Shown: piece by piece, positions 49,792-62,757 of the stretch | Position numbering within the stretch: the first letter of the stretch is position 1 | How the letters are laid out: every line of letters begins with the position of its first letter | NCBI GenBank assembly: GCA_022316685.1 | Contig: JAKJHU010000026.1 | Location: forward strand, 2,604,501 to 2,668,500 | Source of the DNA: Progne subis subis | Taxonomy: Eukaryota > Chordata > Aves > Passeriformes > Hirundinidae | Direction: 5' to 3' | DNA length: 64,000 bases | Notes under the pieces: model-generated | What the model was told of the DNA's origin: nothing | Seen by the model: the letters and a program-made list of their open reading frames with translations, nothing else | The model's database searches: none | Program-made: the position numbers and the translations under genes

Positions 49792-52700
49792 CATGCTATC
49801 ACAAATAATAATTCTATTAGAATTTCTAATTTATTTCCTTCTGGAGATTTAAAGATTATGTACATTTTTTCAGGAAACAATTTTATGTAGGCCTCCTCTT
49901 CCTGGAGGTCCATCTTAAAAGGTGAAATGATGCAGTGTTTTTCTGCATAGAAACACCTTAATACTTAGCTAGCATTCACCTTTTCTTGACTGAAGATTTA
50001 GAACCCTGTGGAAATGACTGTGCTTATTATTGCAAATGAATCTGAGATAAGGACTGACTTTGCTTGATCTAATAAATGTGTTTATACATTTCAAAATCAC
50101 CTTTCCATTTTTTACAGATGAAAACAGATCTTTTGCAAACATAAATATCTTTTAAAATATCACCTTGTAGAATACTCTTCTACTTTTCTACTCCCTGAAT
50201 TTGTAGATATCTGGCTGACTAAAAGAGGTTGATCCTTATCTAATGAACAGCTCATTCCAATTGCTAAACCAGGAGCGGAAGGTTGTTATTGTCCCTAGAT
50301 GGAATAAGTGAGACAAGGGAGCAGAGTGTAACAGCTCTCCAGACATCATCTATCAATCTTTGTACCGGTCCACTCACAGCTGATATCAACTGAAAGCAAT
50401 AAAAATTTAGAGGATCATATTAAAGAACTTAAAAATAACCAAGACCTTATACATCATGTTTTTGACTCTGTTTCACTACCACGATTTTTGGACTGCGTGT
50501 ATGTATGGTGAGGTCAGCTTTTTCAGACTTAAAATAGTGAGATCACTACTCAAATTTCGTATCTTTTAATTCTGGCAATCATCCAGTTGGTATTTTAATA
50601 CAGGGAAACAAGGATGCCAGGAGAAAATATAATTTGCCCTTGTTTTATTTTTCGCTTTTGAAGCTTGGAACAGGTACTTTATACCCAGAACAGAATAAAA
50701 CTCAATGCGTTGATGTCTATCCTTGGTTTCAGTCATCATTACTTAGTTGTCATACCCATTACACATGTGGCACAACCACCAAAGGCCTTCAATACCAGTA
50801 AAAGTAGAGGCCTTCTATACATATTATACAGAGCTGAATTATACTTGCAGGAAATGCCGAGTCCATATTTTATTTCAATTTGCTTTTGTTAGGTGAATTT
50901 AGCTCTGGAGGAAGATGCCTTGTTCACAGCTCTGGAAGTGTGGTTTACTGTCTCCCGACTGAGGCTGTAGAGCAAGGTCAGTAATGTTGACTTCCCAAAT
51001 GGTTTAGTCTTGGTGTAATCACTTGTCAGGTGAGAACAAATCCACCAACAAAGTTGAGCTAATGCCAGTATAGCAGTTTATTGATAAAAAAAATAAAGTC
51101 AACAGTTCTGCTTGAAGAGAGGCTGCACCATGTAGTTGTCACATATCATACAATGGCATCTTGTGGTAAACTGCACCAGAAGCCAACAGTCCGTCCTTCT
51201 TGATATGAATATCAGACTGAGACTCTTTGTAAATCCTTTACAAAGGCAACACCATTTTATTACTTTTTAAAAATTTTGTTTTCTTCATGGATACTATGTC
51301 TAAAAGATATACCATTTTGTTAAAATTAAATAGAAGGTAATTCATTATAATATGACAATGTAAATAAATCAATTTTGGGTATGGATGTTTACCAGGTAAT
51401 AGATATTTTATGAAAGACAGAAAAGTTGTAGGGCATCCTGGTTGAGAACTAATTCTTACTCTTAATAAAATGGAAAGCATTCTCTTGTGCATCAATAATT
51501 TATCTTAACAGTCTTATACATCTGGAAGTGAATACATCTTTTACTGTCTTCCCTTACACTAAACCACTTAAAACAACGTGTTATCTTGCCCTGACGGTTC
51601 CTGCCTAGCCACTCCTGGGTCTTCCTTCCAGGCTGCTGATTTCAGCCCAGCCTGGGACTGTCAGTACCAGACCCAGGACTGCTTTAGGTGAACTTGGGTC
51701 CTGGTGATGATTGTGGTCCTGGTTCTCTCCCTTGCTGTCCTTGCTAATGGACTGGATTTGCTGGATGGACTTAGGAACACCCTGTAGGCAGCTCTGTCTC
51801 CATCCCTGTTTCCAGTCCTCTTTCTCAGAATGGCTTTGAACCTGTGTTCCAGCCCTCACTCCATGTCTGTTCTCTGAAAACTAGAGACTGTTTTTGGAAA
51901 CATCCCTCAGATATTTTTTACCATGGGGGTTCCAGCCTAGCAGACGTGAAAGAATGAAATACAGTCAAACTGGGGGTGTTGCTTTCTGTCAGTGCAGCAC
52001 ATATTCGAATTTGTCTTATCTGTTTGAGGTGTCTCCAGTTGAGTCATCATTAAAATAATTTATTTGAACAACACTCGATGTTGTTTACCCAAGTTATGTT
52101 ACTACTCTTTAATTAAAGGATAGGAATAGAGAAGGAAAAATAATTTTTCTGTGATTCTCTTGTTGCTAGGGGATTTGGGAACAGCTATTTATATCAACAA
52201 GGCTACTTTGTATGGTTAAAAAATTAAGTTACTACAATAAATGAAGAATTCCTTTCCATGTCCTGTGTCATAAGAAGCAGCCACCATTTTTGCTGGTACT
52301 GAGTATGTCAGAGGTGAAAAGTCAATAATCAAGCTGAACAAGTAAGAAAAAAAGAACTGATTTGCTTTACTTGTGATTATTAATTGTGACCACACAATTT
52401 TGACAGCATCACCCCAATTTTAATTTGAGATGGCATAAAAAGGGATAAGATATTGTATGTTTTTCCAAAATTTAGATGTCACCATGATGTCCTAAAACAC
52501 TATTAAACTATGGATAACAGGACATTTCTTTAACTGAAACATGTTACCAAACAGGATAAAAGTGAAATGCACACAATATAAGATGAGATAATAAATTTAA
52601 AGTCAAGAACTAAGCTTTTAATTATACTTAATAGCAGACATTTCCCATTTTAGGTTTCCTCTAATTTTAGAAGGGACAAAATCAATTAAAATCTCTACAG

Positions 52701-53022
52701 AGCAGAAACAATCCACCCCTAAAATCTCTGTGAGTCATAAATTCAGAAAGTACCTAATAAAGGACCTAATTCTTTTACATGTTTCCTGATGTGTATCTTC
52801 ATAATATTTTGGGTTTTTAGTTTTCCTTTCAGTGGAGCTGCTCAAGGATAAAGCATCAAGAAAGTGAGACCTAGATTAATTTTTTCACCTGGCCTATCTG
52901 TTTAAGAAGTCTGTGAAACTTGATTTGAAAGTACATACATTTTGAATAACATGCTTTCATATTCCTTTCCCCTCTGGGATTTTACCAGTTGAATTTATCT
53001 AAGATTTTGAAATGAACAGGGG
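49792..53022. other. Non-coding DNA; GC-rich patch at about 51590-51860
   Basis: Mostly AT-rich with nothing recognised. The patch at 51590-51860 is rich in CTG, CCAG and TCC and unlike its neighbours. It may be a decayed LTR or other insertion, but I found no matching ends or motifs. Confidence 0.45.
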
Positions 53023-53058
53023 AAAAAAACCAAAAAAAAAAACCCCAAAACCCCCAAA
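53023..53058 (+). repeat. A/C-rich tract
   Basis: A7, CC, A11, CCCC, AAAA, CCCCC, AAA in series, preceded by GGGG. The C blocks lengthen along the tract. Confidence 0.8.
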
Positions 53059-54409
53059 GCATTTCAGCTAGCAGGATGTTGAGCTTTTTAAGTTCTATTT
53101 TTATTTTTAATTGATTTTTTATTGATTGGTGATTGTGCAATAGAAATAGAAATCTACTCAATAGAAAAACTACAGCAACATATTAGCAAGGAAAATACAT
53201 CAAAGTAAGGGTTTTGCCAGAGTGTGTCTAGAGTGACACAGTATGCTCAACATGTAATTCCTTCTCTGGTTTCTTTACTGAGGCTGTCAACAATGGGGAC
53301 AATTAACACTAATTGTAATGGTAAATTGAATTGTCTGGATGACTGTACATTATATGGGGAGTGATGTGCTTAATGACCCTTGTTTGCCACCAACCCAATA
53401 TATTTTATCCCTCACTGCTCTTATATTTATCTGCCTATCATTGTTTTGGGTGTTATGAACCCATTGAAGTCATTTTGTCTTTTTCTGACACAATCAATGC
53501 CAAAATCTACAGCAAATAATTTCTCTCTCATGTATAATTTTAGGATGAAAACAAATCATTAGGAAAGATATTCTTTGATATTCAAGTAAGAAAAAATTCC
53601 TTGGGTCTATTAGGAAAGTTTTAATGTGATTTATTAGAAGCATATCTTAATATACCCTATGCATAATAATTTTAATAGCAGTCCTATAATAGAAGCATAT
53701 TTTACTGTATTATATGATAGCCTTATAGAAATAGTAGTCTGAGGACCTTATTCAAATGCTCTAGCTTTTTTTTTTTTTTTTTTTTTTTAATCCATTATTG
53801 GAAGATGAAGACAGAGACTGGATCAGACTGTAGCTCTAGGATAATGATCTCCAACTGCCACACAAATATGAAAAGTCTGAACTGAAGACATTTCAAATCA
53901 AAAGATATTGATGCACAAGTGTTTCAGTTTAAAGGTTTTCTTCTCTGCTGTGTGACTGGAAGGGGATTTTGTGTGGTGAAAGCTAGTGCAGAGGAAAGAT
54001 CACTGTCTTTATATACTATTCATGGACCTAGAAGTCTCCCTGGCCAAGAAAAAAATGAATGGGTATTTTTCCTCCTTCATTTTCAGCACACTACTCCATT
54101 ATTTTTATATACAATTGTTGTAACTTCCATTAACAGAAAAGTGAAACAGAGGTCAGGAGGCTCTGAACAAAGATACTTGTGCATAATAAAGTGGATAATT
54201 AAAGTGTTTGATTATAGAGGCCAATACTGGCCAAATCAAAGTGATATAATAGAAAATTCTTTTAAAAGAGACATGAAGACATCTGATTCTAATGAATTAT
54301 ATTCTGATCAGTTGCTGAGGGATGATATAAAACAAATGAGCAGACATGGTGGGCAAAGGGGAAAGGAAGAGACAAATAAACAATTTTAATGTGACCAAAG
54401 TCACAGCCA
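53059..54409. other. Non-coding DNA with one long non-ATG frame
   Basis: T23 lies at 53766-53788. A plus-strand frame of 156 codons (53919-54389) is open but begins at GTG. Its first ATG is at about codon 119, and I recognise no domain in it, so it is not called a gene. Confidence 0.55.
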
Positions 54410-54934
54410 CCTAAATAATAGAATGACTTGGATTGGAAAGGACCTTAAAGATCATCTGAAGATCATGTGCTAGGATTCCATACAACAGATCAGGTTGCTC
54501 GGGGCCTCATCTGACCTGGCCTTGAACACTCCCAGGGATGGGACATCTACAATTTACCTGGCCAGCCTGGTCCAAAGCCTCACCATTCTCACAATGAAGA
54601 ATTTCTTCCTAATCTAATCTAAATCTTTCTTCTTGTAGTTTAAAATCACTACCCCTTGTCCAGTCACTATCTGCCCTTGTAAAAAGTAATTTTCCCTCCT
54701 CTTTTCTAAGCCCCCTTCAAGCACTGAACATCTGCAATAAGGTATCAGCCAGAGTATTCTCCAGATGGAACAACGCCAAGTCTCTCAGCCTGTATTTGTA
54801 ATGGAGGTGCTCCATCCCTCTAGTCATTTCTGTGTCCCTCTTCTGGACTCACTCCAACAGGTCCATGTCTTCCTTGTGTTGAGGATCCCTGCCATGGATG
54901 CAGTACTCCTGGTGGGGGTCTCAAAAGAGCACTC
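54410..54934 (-). mobile_element. CR1 LINE remnant, decayed
   Basis: This is the 3' part of a minus-strand CR1. On the minus strand it begins near GAGACCCCCACCAGGAGTAC, passes AACACAAGGAAGACATGGACC and GAAGAAATTCTTCATTGTGAG, and ends with GATCTTTAAGGTCC, TTTCCAATCCAAG and TCATTCTATT. This is the typical CR1 tail without poly-A. Stops and shifts leave no usable frame. It is more diverged than the copy at 33.4-34.3 kb and belongs to a different subfamily by its tail wording. Confidence 0.9.
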
Positions 54935-56544
54935 ATACCAAATTATTTAGAGTGATTTGGATCATAACAGGTTAAATATATTTATATGTAACAACTTTTC
55001 CCCTTTCCTGTGAGCAGCCTTAGCAGATCGAAAAGTCTTCAGTTTCATCCATGTCAGAATTGAAACTCTGTATCCATAAGAAATCTTACTTTTATGTTTT
55101 GTAACTGAGACTTACATTACTTTCTTGCACTTGTCAAAATGCACTCTGTGACGGAACAGTATAAATACTGCTTGCAAAAAATTATATATATTTCTTGCTG
55201 TGAGCAATTCCAATAGCCCTAATGCCATTCTGTTAGCTTTTACTGGAAAAAAAAATTGAAAATATATATTTTCAAGGAAGCAAGAACAAGACCTATATAG
55301 TTACAGTAAACAGATACTTAAATATTCATTACTTTTCACCCCGCACCTAACTTTAATTGTACAGTCTAGCCTATAGTGAATCGATGAGCATTTAGAACAA
55401 TATGAGTATGTGTAAATATAAATGCACTATTGAGGGATATATTCACCTTTTAATATAAATAATGGGCAAAATTTTCAAGGAGATATAGAACGCTACACAT
55501 AGAGCTGCAGGTAAATACACACCTACAGACTTGTGCTGTGCAGATGCAGAGAAGTCACACAAAGTGACAATGGAAGCGTGGAGGGCAGTGAGAGCTGACC
55601 CTAGGGCTACTTCCTCTGGAAGTTCAACTTTTCTGCTAAGATCTTATTATCTCCATAAGGCTCATTAACTTAGGAGTAACACTGGATAAAAGCCACTCAA
55701 GTCCACTTGGGTCTGAGCTAATACCTCTGAGTTGACTCGAACACTCTGGGAAATGCAGCGCCTCAGGGAGCTCCCCTTCAAGAGCCTTTGCCTCAAGACG
55801 TCTGGGAGAGTGCAGACCTAGAAGACTGCTGGCACCCTGGAAAAAAAAAAAATCTTCTATTGAGCTTAATATCTTGCTTTGGACCTAATAAATGTTCAAG
55901 GTCACTGCAGGCATACAAAATTGTTCAGAACTGAGACAGGATTTTGGCTCAAAGTCATAATGATGTGTCAATGTGTTTTTAATATGCAAAATAAACATTT
56001 GAATTTTTAATTCCATCTAGCTCCTTTTTGGTGAACCTTATAATTTCTTTCATAGGAAAAAGTCTCTTTAGTTTGCAGAGGAGAATTTTCTGATAAAAAT
56101 AGTTGTAAGCAAAGTCCATCCAACAGGCTGCTGGGTGTGTTTAAATTCTAATCAATATGTATACTGAGATACATGGTTATTTGCAAGCAAGCCAGCTCTG
56201 TATGTCTAGGCTGCTATGAAACCTTACAGAAAATTAAACAGAAACTGGGCTCTGAGCCCAGGAAAACCAAACCACCGCTGCCAAAAAACAATATACTGAA
56301 ACATTATACCTCTGACATAATACCAATTAGTCTCATTAGCTTTGTGTTTGCAAAAATCCTTTCTTAGCAATGTTATTTTTTAAAGTCTCCTCAGCCTGAT
56401 TCTGCTTGTAGTAAGCATGTAATTCTCTACTGTAAGTTGTCCTGTGCTGTTTCAGTGCTCAGGCCTGCATATTATTTTTGCTCATGAAATATACTTAAAA
56501 TCTGTTTTTGAAAAAAAAAATGCCCATAAAGTAGTCCCTCATTA
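54935..56544. other. AT-rich non-coding DNA
   Basis: Nothing recognised. A short GC-richer stretch at about 55740-55840 carries no identifiable element. Confidence 0.5.
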
Positions 56545-56633
56545 AATATATCTATATATATATATCTATATATATATATCATCCATATATATATATATAT
56601 ATATATATATCATCCTCCTTTCTCAAAGGAGGA
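56545..56633 (+). repeat. (AT)n tract abutting a 9-bp hairpin
   Basis: TATATC and AT arrays run from 56545 to 56610 and are followed within 3 bp by TCCTCCTTT, CTC, AAAGGAGGA (56613-56633), a perfect 9-bp inverted repeat with a 3-nt loop. Confidence 0.85.
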
Positions 56634-59600
56634 TCCAAAGCGTGTGTTATCTTCTTGTGAGGTGTAAATTATTTCTTAGTTCAATATTGGGTAAGGCCAG
56701 CTGCAGGCACTGCCGAGGTTGTACAGGGACGACCATGATATAAGTTTTGTTCAATAAATAATTATGCTCCTTTTGCATGGTTTCTTTGAAGGCTTTTGAT
56801 CACAAGAATGAAGCCTGTGGTTCTCTCTATTCATCTGGGGCTTTTTTGTCTCCTGTTTACAAATGACTGACTCACTACTGTGTGATCCTAAGGGTGCACA
56901 ATCCAACAATGGAGTGAATCAGCCAAAACAGTCATGTCCTGCTTTAAACGAGCAGACTGTGCATATTCAGAAACACCTCAGCTTCAAAAAGTAAAATGCT
57001 TACATTGTTGATTGTTAGAGCCACGGGGAGAGGAGTTTGCCTTGTGATAAAATGCTGGTAGAACACATTTCACTAAGGATTTTTATATCTTTATCCTGTG
57101 TTTTCTGCATGCTATTGAGAAGCCTGGTAGGAAGTAGGCATTTTCAGGTGCATTTGTATATATGGAAACGTGGCAAAGTCTGTCAGAGCGTGAAATCAGA
57201 TTAAATGAAAATACTGAGTCATGGTATGGCAGTGGAGGATGCTGTGCTCAGAAAAACATTATTTAAACAGTGTTGGTGGTAGACAGGCTGTCCGGCCATG
57301 TAGGACATGGTTTGGTTCCACAGTTAAAAAAAAAAAAAAAAAAAAAAAAGAAGTAATTTTATTTGTAATGCAGTTCCAGTCTTGTTTCATCTCATCTGTA
57401 CATCAGATTTTGAAACCTCTGCTCTGCCAAAATACAACAGGGAATGTGTAAACCTGAAATGTCTCAGTCTGGTTTCAGCAGAACATTTCAATTTTAATTA
57501 TATATTCTCTTTTTTTTTTTGTGTTTGATTGTAACATTTGCAAGAGTTTCACGTTGAAGTTACATGATTTTTCAGTGGCATAGAATGGATATATCTATCA
57601 GAGATCAGATGATCACTGATTTATTGGCATCTCAAGATAATAGCTGGAACAAGATATGAATAGCAACATTCAAACAGGATATTAAATTTGAATAGAGACA
57701 CAACACTAAATGAATATAGCACAACATAGAACTAACTTACCTGTTTCTTGCACCTTGTTGATTAACACAAGGTTAAGTGAACACAAGCTACTGTAAAACA
57801 CTGGTTGTCAGAATATGAAAGAACTGATTGTAGTTTAAAGAACTGCAAAAACAGGCCCAGCTTAAAAATATTCAGTTTGAAATCCTTGCAGTTTCTTGAA
57901 ATTATTTTATGTGTAAGAAAATAAGCATGCATTTAATAGAAAATGACCATACATGCTGAAGAAATCAAATTTCCATCTTTTAATGCAAGAAGAGGAAGCT
58001 CTTCTGCTGCTCATGTATTCTGTTTCAAAGTCCATAATCTCACTGGTAAATCAGTGCTTTTGTATACAGGGGTTTAGCAAAAGAGTGGGAGCATGATATC
58101 TGAAAATTAATTCCTGAACATTTCTGGTATGACTATGAATTGCCTCCAATTATATCCACTGACCAATGCAAAAATGATAATTCAGCTTTACATAGTGACA
58201 TTTCAGACTCTTTGCTTTGTTATTTTTCCTCTGATTCTTCTTTGATAAAAGAATCAAGAATGGTTATTCAGGGAGACACATAAAACAGTATAAAAATGCA
58301 ATAAAACAGTATTTTTTTTTCAATGTCATCTACATCGAATCAACTTAATGAAACCACAGGCCACATTTTTAGTCACCTCTAACTGTGCCTGCCAACATTT
58401 GGAAACCGTCATTCACTTTTGTACACCTTTTCTTTATTACAACCAAGGCAGTTTTTATTCTCTTTACTATGTTTTTCCTTGTAAAACCTATTAATATGAA
58501 GAGTAAGTTTATTCTGTCTTTTAAGAGTAAAAAATTCAATACAAGGTTTTGGTAAGGAGTTCCTGCTGTTAATATGCTCTTTTGACTTTTCATGAACATG
58601 CAGGGACCTCAGTGGATCAGGACATGCACAAACAGACCCAGTCCCTGTTATGAAGAACTTACAGCCATAGCCGACAGCAGGCAGACACTGAAGACTAACT
58701 GGGAAAGAAAGGGCTTGTGGAAGAAGTTGTGAAATTACCTCTGCTAAGATAACCTCAGCCCTGATTTTTCGGAAATAGTGAAACTACAGCAGCAGTTCTC
58801 ATTCATCAGACATTTTTCGGAAAGTCTTTTCTGGAGCATATCCAGTCTTGTCTGGTTAAGCTGTCTGTAGGAGTCACATGCTGTTTCTGACTTGCCCACT
58901 GAAAGGCTGCTCCTAGCAGCTGTCCTGTGTTGTCCATCTGCCTTGCCAGGATCCCCTCACCTTTGGACTGAGCTGCAGCCCCCATCCTCGCCTAGATCAG
59001 GCCTGGATCTAGAAGACTTGCTTTGGCCTTTGCCATACCCACGTGTCCCCACGCTGCCTCCTGGGGGGAACAGGATGAGACTGAAGGGCCATGTGCCTGC
59101 ATATAAGTGCTATTTTGCAAGTAATTTTCTACAACAGAATAAGTTTGCATTATCTAATTGCAATCAAGCAATCAGTCAGTAATTGGTGTTTCCAAGTCTG
59201 TTTTATATTCTGTCAAGCAGAGACAACACTTGCAGCATAAGCTGCAAGGTCTTTTTGTCGAGCTAGTAAAGGTTATCTGAGAACATTGAGCATAGCTTTT
59301 AGCCATCACAGAATTACTTCATGAGGCCCTATTTGCGTATTTGGATATAACAGCAAGACTCACTTTCAGCACAGCAGCGCAGTGCAGGTGGATGTATCAA
59401 GATTGTAACCAAAGTACTCAAGCACTAATGTCCCTAGAACCGTTGAACTCATAACCCTCACAGAAGCTGTGTTTTGATTGAACTTGGTTTTATTATTTGC
59501 CAGCTGCTTCCAAGTATCTCCTTTTTATTACTTATTTTTTCTGCTGGTTGCTCAGACACTAGTGTGGTGATGTCTTTCTTTTCTAGTTGCTAGTCACAAT

Positions 59601-61881
59601 ATGTAACCAACCTCCTGAGAAGGAATCACTAGCAAAATGGATTCATTGTGAAGGACTTCATCATGAACAGGCATCTTGAAAACCTGAGAGAGTTCCTTTT
59701 CCTTTTAATCTTACAAGTGGACATTCTGGTGTGTTTTTGTGAAACTGCCTTTTGCAGGGATCCTTTGGCAGCAGATGTAAAATCCCTCCCATGAATTCTA
59801 CCTTGGGAATCTGTGTTTCTTATTACTGCATTGAACATCATAGTCTAATAGATCTGAATTATCAAACCTTTGTGGAATTGCTGAAGTTTTTCTTGCAGAC
59901 CATGAATCAGATTATCTCTGCTTTTATGCGTTTATCTTGTCTTCTCTCATTTTTACAGCATTTTCTGTGGCGGTGGAAAAGTAAATATGGATAAGTACAG
60001 TATTGTGGAGTTTCCCTCTCCCCTCAAAAAAGACAGCATGTCTCCTTGTTGTTTTACCCTGATGTCAACAAACTTCAATAGGAAAAGTAAGTGTAGGTTG
60101 CAGTTAAGTAACCTGGCTCACTCTCTGGCCCAGTGTGCTGACCTACAACGCATCCTGCATCTTTTGCGCTGTACAAACATTTCTTCCTCTAAATGTGTGC
60201 TCACACTTTGGGGCTTTTTTTTAATCAGGTTGCTTTGTTTTTTGTTTTTTTTAAACCTTTTATCCTGGTTCAGTGATACATACTCTGTGTAAGCTTAAAA
60301 GATCCACCTTTCTTGTTGGCTTTTGATTGTTTGTTTTTGTTTTGCTTTGTTTGGGATATTTGTTTGTTTATTTGTTGCCCACTGTAGTTTGGGGTCACCT
60401 TTCAGCCCAATCCCTCAGGCACTTCTGGCAGCAACCTGAGTCGCCTAGCCTGGCTGCCCCTGGCCAGTGTATCGCATTCAGTTTGTAAATTTCCTCAACA
60501 CTCTCGATAGGGCTCTGTCTTTCAAGAGCCATAGTTCAGCCACAATTCTGTCACTCTGCTTTGTAACATTTGCCTAGATTGGATTAGTGTCTCTGCAGGT
60601 GGTCTGTCTCCAGCTACGCTGCAATGAGATGGAAAGGGACAGAAGGCAACTGAGATCACTAATAATTTTTCAGGGGAAACAGCCAGGCCAAAGTACTCTT
60701 TCCAACCAAGTAGAACTCACGCAAAAAATCCTAGTCACAAAGCATTATTTTTCTGCATCAAAATCTTTTGCCCTACTGTTTGATGAGCTAGTGGTAGCAA
60801 TCTGTGTGTGATCAGACTAGTTCTTCCACCCAGTCTCTTCTTTGAGTGTGTAAGTAATGAATCACTGAATTTTCATCTTTATGAGGGGAAAAAATTGGAC
60901 CAAGTCACTGCCCCATAGTATAGGCTTTTTACTTCTTTTCACTTAAGCCTGTATGAATCTCATTAATCTATTATACCTGAACTCTTGTAAATACCTGACT
61001 TTCTCATAGTCTTTCTCTCACTTAGGAAAAGCAAGAAAAAGAAGTAATTTTACAACCCTTTGAAGAAATTATTTGAAGTACTTTAAAGTGGATTTAAACT
61101 CCATAATATTTCAAGTTAAAAATTCTGGAAAAAAAAAAAAAATCCCCTTCTTAAATAAAATCTGTGAAATGTAAAATCTTAAACATAGTGGGTAAAACTC
61201 AGAATAAAAGTGCACAAGTCCCAAGGAGGAAATAGAATATGTCAGTGGCACAATATTACCTATGATCCAAAAGCTGAATGGGTGATTCTTCAATAGTTTA
61301 TTTTTCTCTCTATTGAATCTGTTACTCTGGGTTAAACACTGCAGAAGAAATTATTAGATTTTTCAAAAGTATTTGTTATCTTAAACACTGAACTATCTGC
61401 AAGCTTCAGAAACATGAATTTTTATAAGAAACCTCTGCAATAATTTGCCATCTTCATTTTACACATGGCTTCCTCAAGTAGAGAGGATATTAAGGGCTTG
61501 GTTCTGTTTGCTAAACACAGGCATTCAGAGAAATCCAAGGATATCCAAGACATCCACATCACAGCAAAAGAAGCAAGATATGCCTATCTGGGCTTGTGAC
61601 TCTTTCCTAAAATGCATTAAATATATATGACCAACAGAAACTCAGTGCCAAAAATCCTTTTATTTCATCCGCCAACCTGAAAAATACCTATGACACAGTT
61701 TTAATGGAGCAATTTGAATCATATTGGCCCCTAATTTGTGCTCATACCAGTTTCTGTTGGTGCTTTTTGCAGATACAATTACGAAGAGCCATGTCCTCAA
61801 GTCTTTCAGATGGGCATCCAGACGTGACACTCATGGACATGCTGGCCTCTGAGCTACACCTCAGCTGCCCCTTCGATTCCA
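56634..61881. other. Non-coding DNA, about 5.2 kb; GC-rich patch at about 58890-59110
   Basis: No gene recognised. A24 lies at 57326-57349 and A14 at 61129-61142. The patch at 58890-59110 is C-rich and is followed by CATATAAG at about 59099 and AGAATAAG at about 59137, an order reminiscent of an LTR. The ends are not secure, so I do not call one. Confidence 0.5.
57326..57349 (+). repeat. A24 homopolymer
   Basis: An uninterrupted run of 24 A residues with no retrocopy body recognised upstream. Confidence 0.9.
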
Positions 61882-61910
61882 TGTTGAGGGTTAAGTTTTC
61901 CTGTAGAATT

Positions 61911-61951
<41 letters not shown>

Positions 61952-62584
61952 CCCCCATGAGTTGCTAGGAGACTTTTAAGTAGTGATAGTTAAGGGGTGC
62001 TTAAGCTGACAAAAGAAGTTGATCACTTGGTTTTGGGGGAGGCTCCCGGGAGCAGCGGGTGGAGGACTCACTGCTCTCGGTTTTCCCGGGGAGGACGGTC
62101 GGGCTACGGAGTAGCTGCCTGGAGTCCACGGCTAATGGAGGAGTCTGGTCCTGGGAATTCTACCATCTGTTGGAGCGCCCAGGAATTCGGAGTTTCTTCG
62201 CTGTCCTGCTGGATTTTGGGTCAGCCGGGTCCAGCCGCTGCAGCTTCTCCGGCACTGCCCACTTCATCTGCCAGGGCACCCCCCTGCCTGCCGAGGACAA
62301 TCCACCGCTTCCAGCTTCCAGCCATCAGTGCCGGAGCTTTCCACCGTTTGCCCTCGGGGTTCTTGGTTCTGTTTTACTGTTATTATAAGTGCTGTTGTTG
62401 TTTGTCTGTCCTGTTATATTTACTAGTAAAGGACTGTTATTCCCTTTCCCCATAGCTCTGACTGGAAAGTTTTTTTTTTTAATCTTCCAAATTATAATAA
62501 CACGGAGGGAAGGATTTGAATTCCTCATTTCCTAGAGAGGCCTGCCTCTCCTTAGCAGACACCTGTCTTTTTCAAACCAAGACA
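61882..62584 (-). mobile_element. ERVL-like solo LTR with poly-C run
   Basis: Read on the minus strand, the 703-bp unit starts at 62584 with TGTCTTGGTTTG, then GACAGGTGTCTGCTAAGG and an AATTATAATA-type segment. I recognise this terminus from songbird LTRs. It ends at 61882 with TTAACCCTCAACA. Flanks are TTCCA (61877-61881) and CTCCA (62585-62589), a 5-bp duplication with one mismatch, as expected for ERVL. Near its 3' end lies a 39-nt C run on the plus strand (61912-61950), broken from CCCCC by a single G. Plus-strand frames of 109-152 codons over the LTR are fortuitous. No internal viral genes are present. Orientation rests on remembered motif order. Confidence 0.75.
61912..61950 (+). repeat. 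C39 homopolymer inside LTR
   Basis: 39 uninterrupted C residues, then G and C5. The true length may vary between molecules or be misread, since such runs are error-prone in sequencing. Confidence 0.9.
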
Positions 62585-62757
62585 CTCCAGCAGACAGAAG
62601 GACAACATTCTCAGGACTCAGTTTAAGAGCCACTTGAACCCAGAAGAACCTGAGGTCTGCAGATTGGGCTCTATGTGACTTATCAGGGAACGGGTTCACT
62701 GAGTCTCTGCCTGGCTCGTGAGCCCTTCTGGAGCCGCATGCCTGAGTTCTGTCAGGA
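62585..62757. other. Spacer between two LTRs
   Basis: 173 bp of ordinary sequence with no feature recognised. Confidence 0.5.

Noticed and set aside
53919..54389. 156-codon plus-strand open frame
   Set aside because: It starts at GTG, its first in-frame ATG is at about codon 119, and no domain is recognised. One frame of this length is not surprising in 64 kb of six-frame AT-rich DNA.
61997..62455. 152- and 109-codon frames, Ser/Pro/Cys-rich
   Set aside because: They lie entirely within an LTR. Their length follows from its GC-rich composition.
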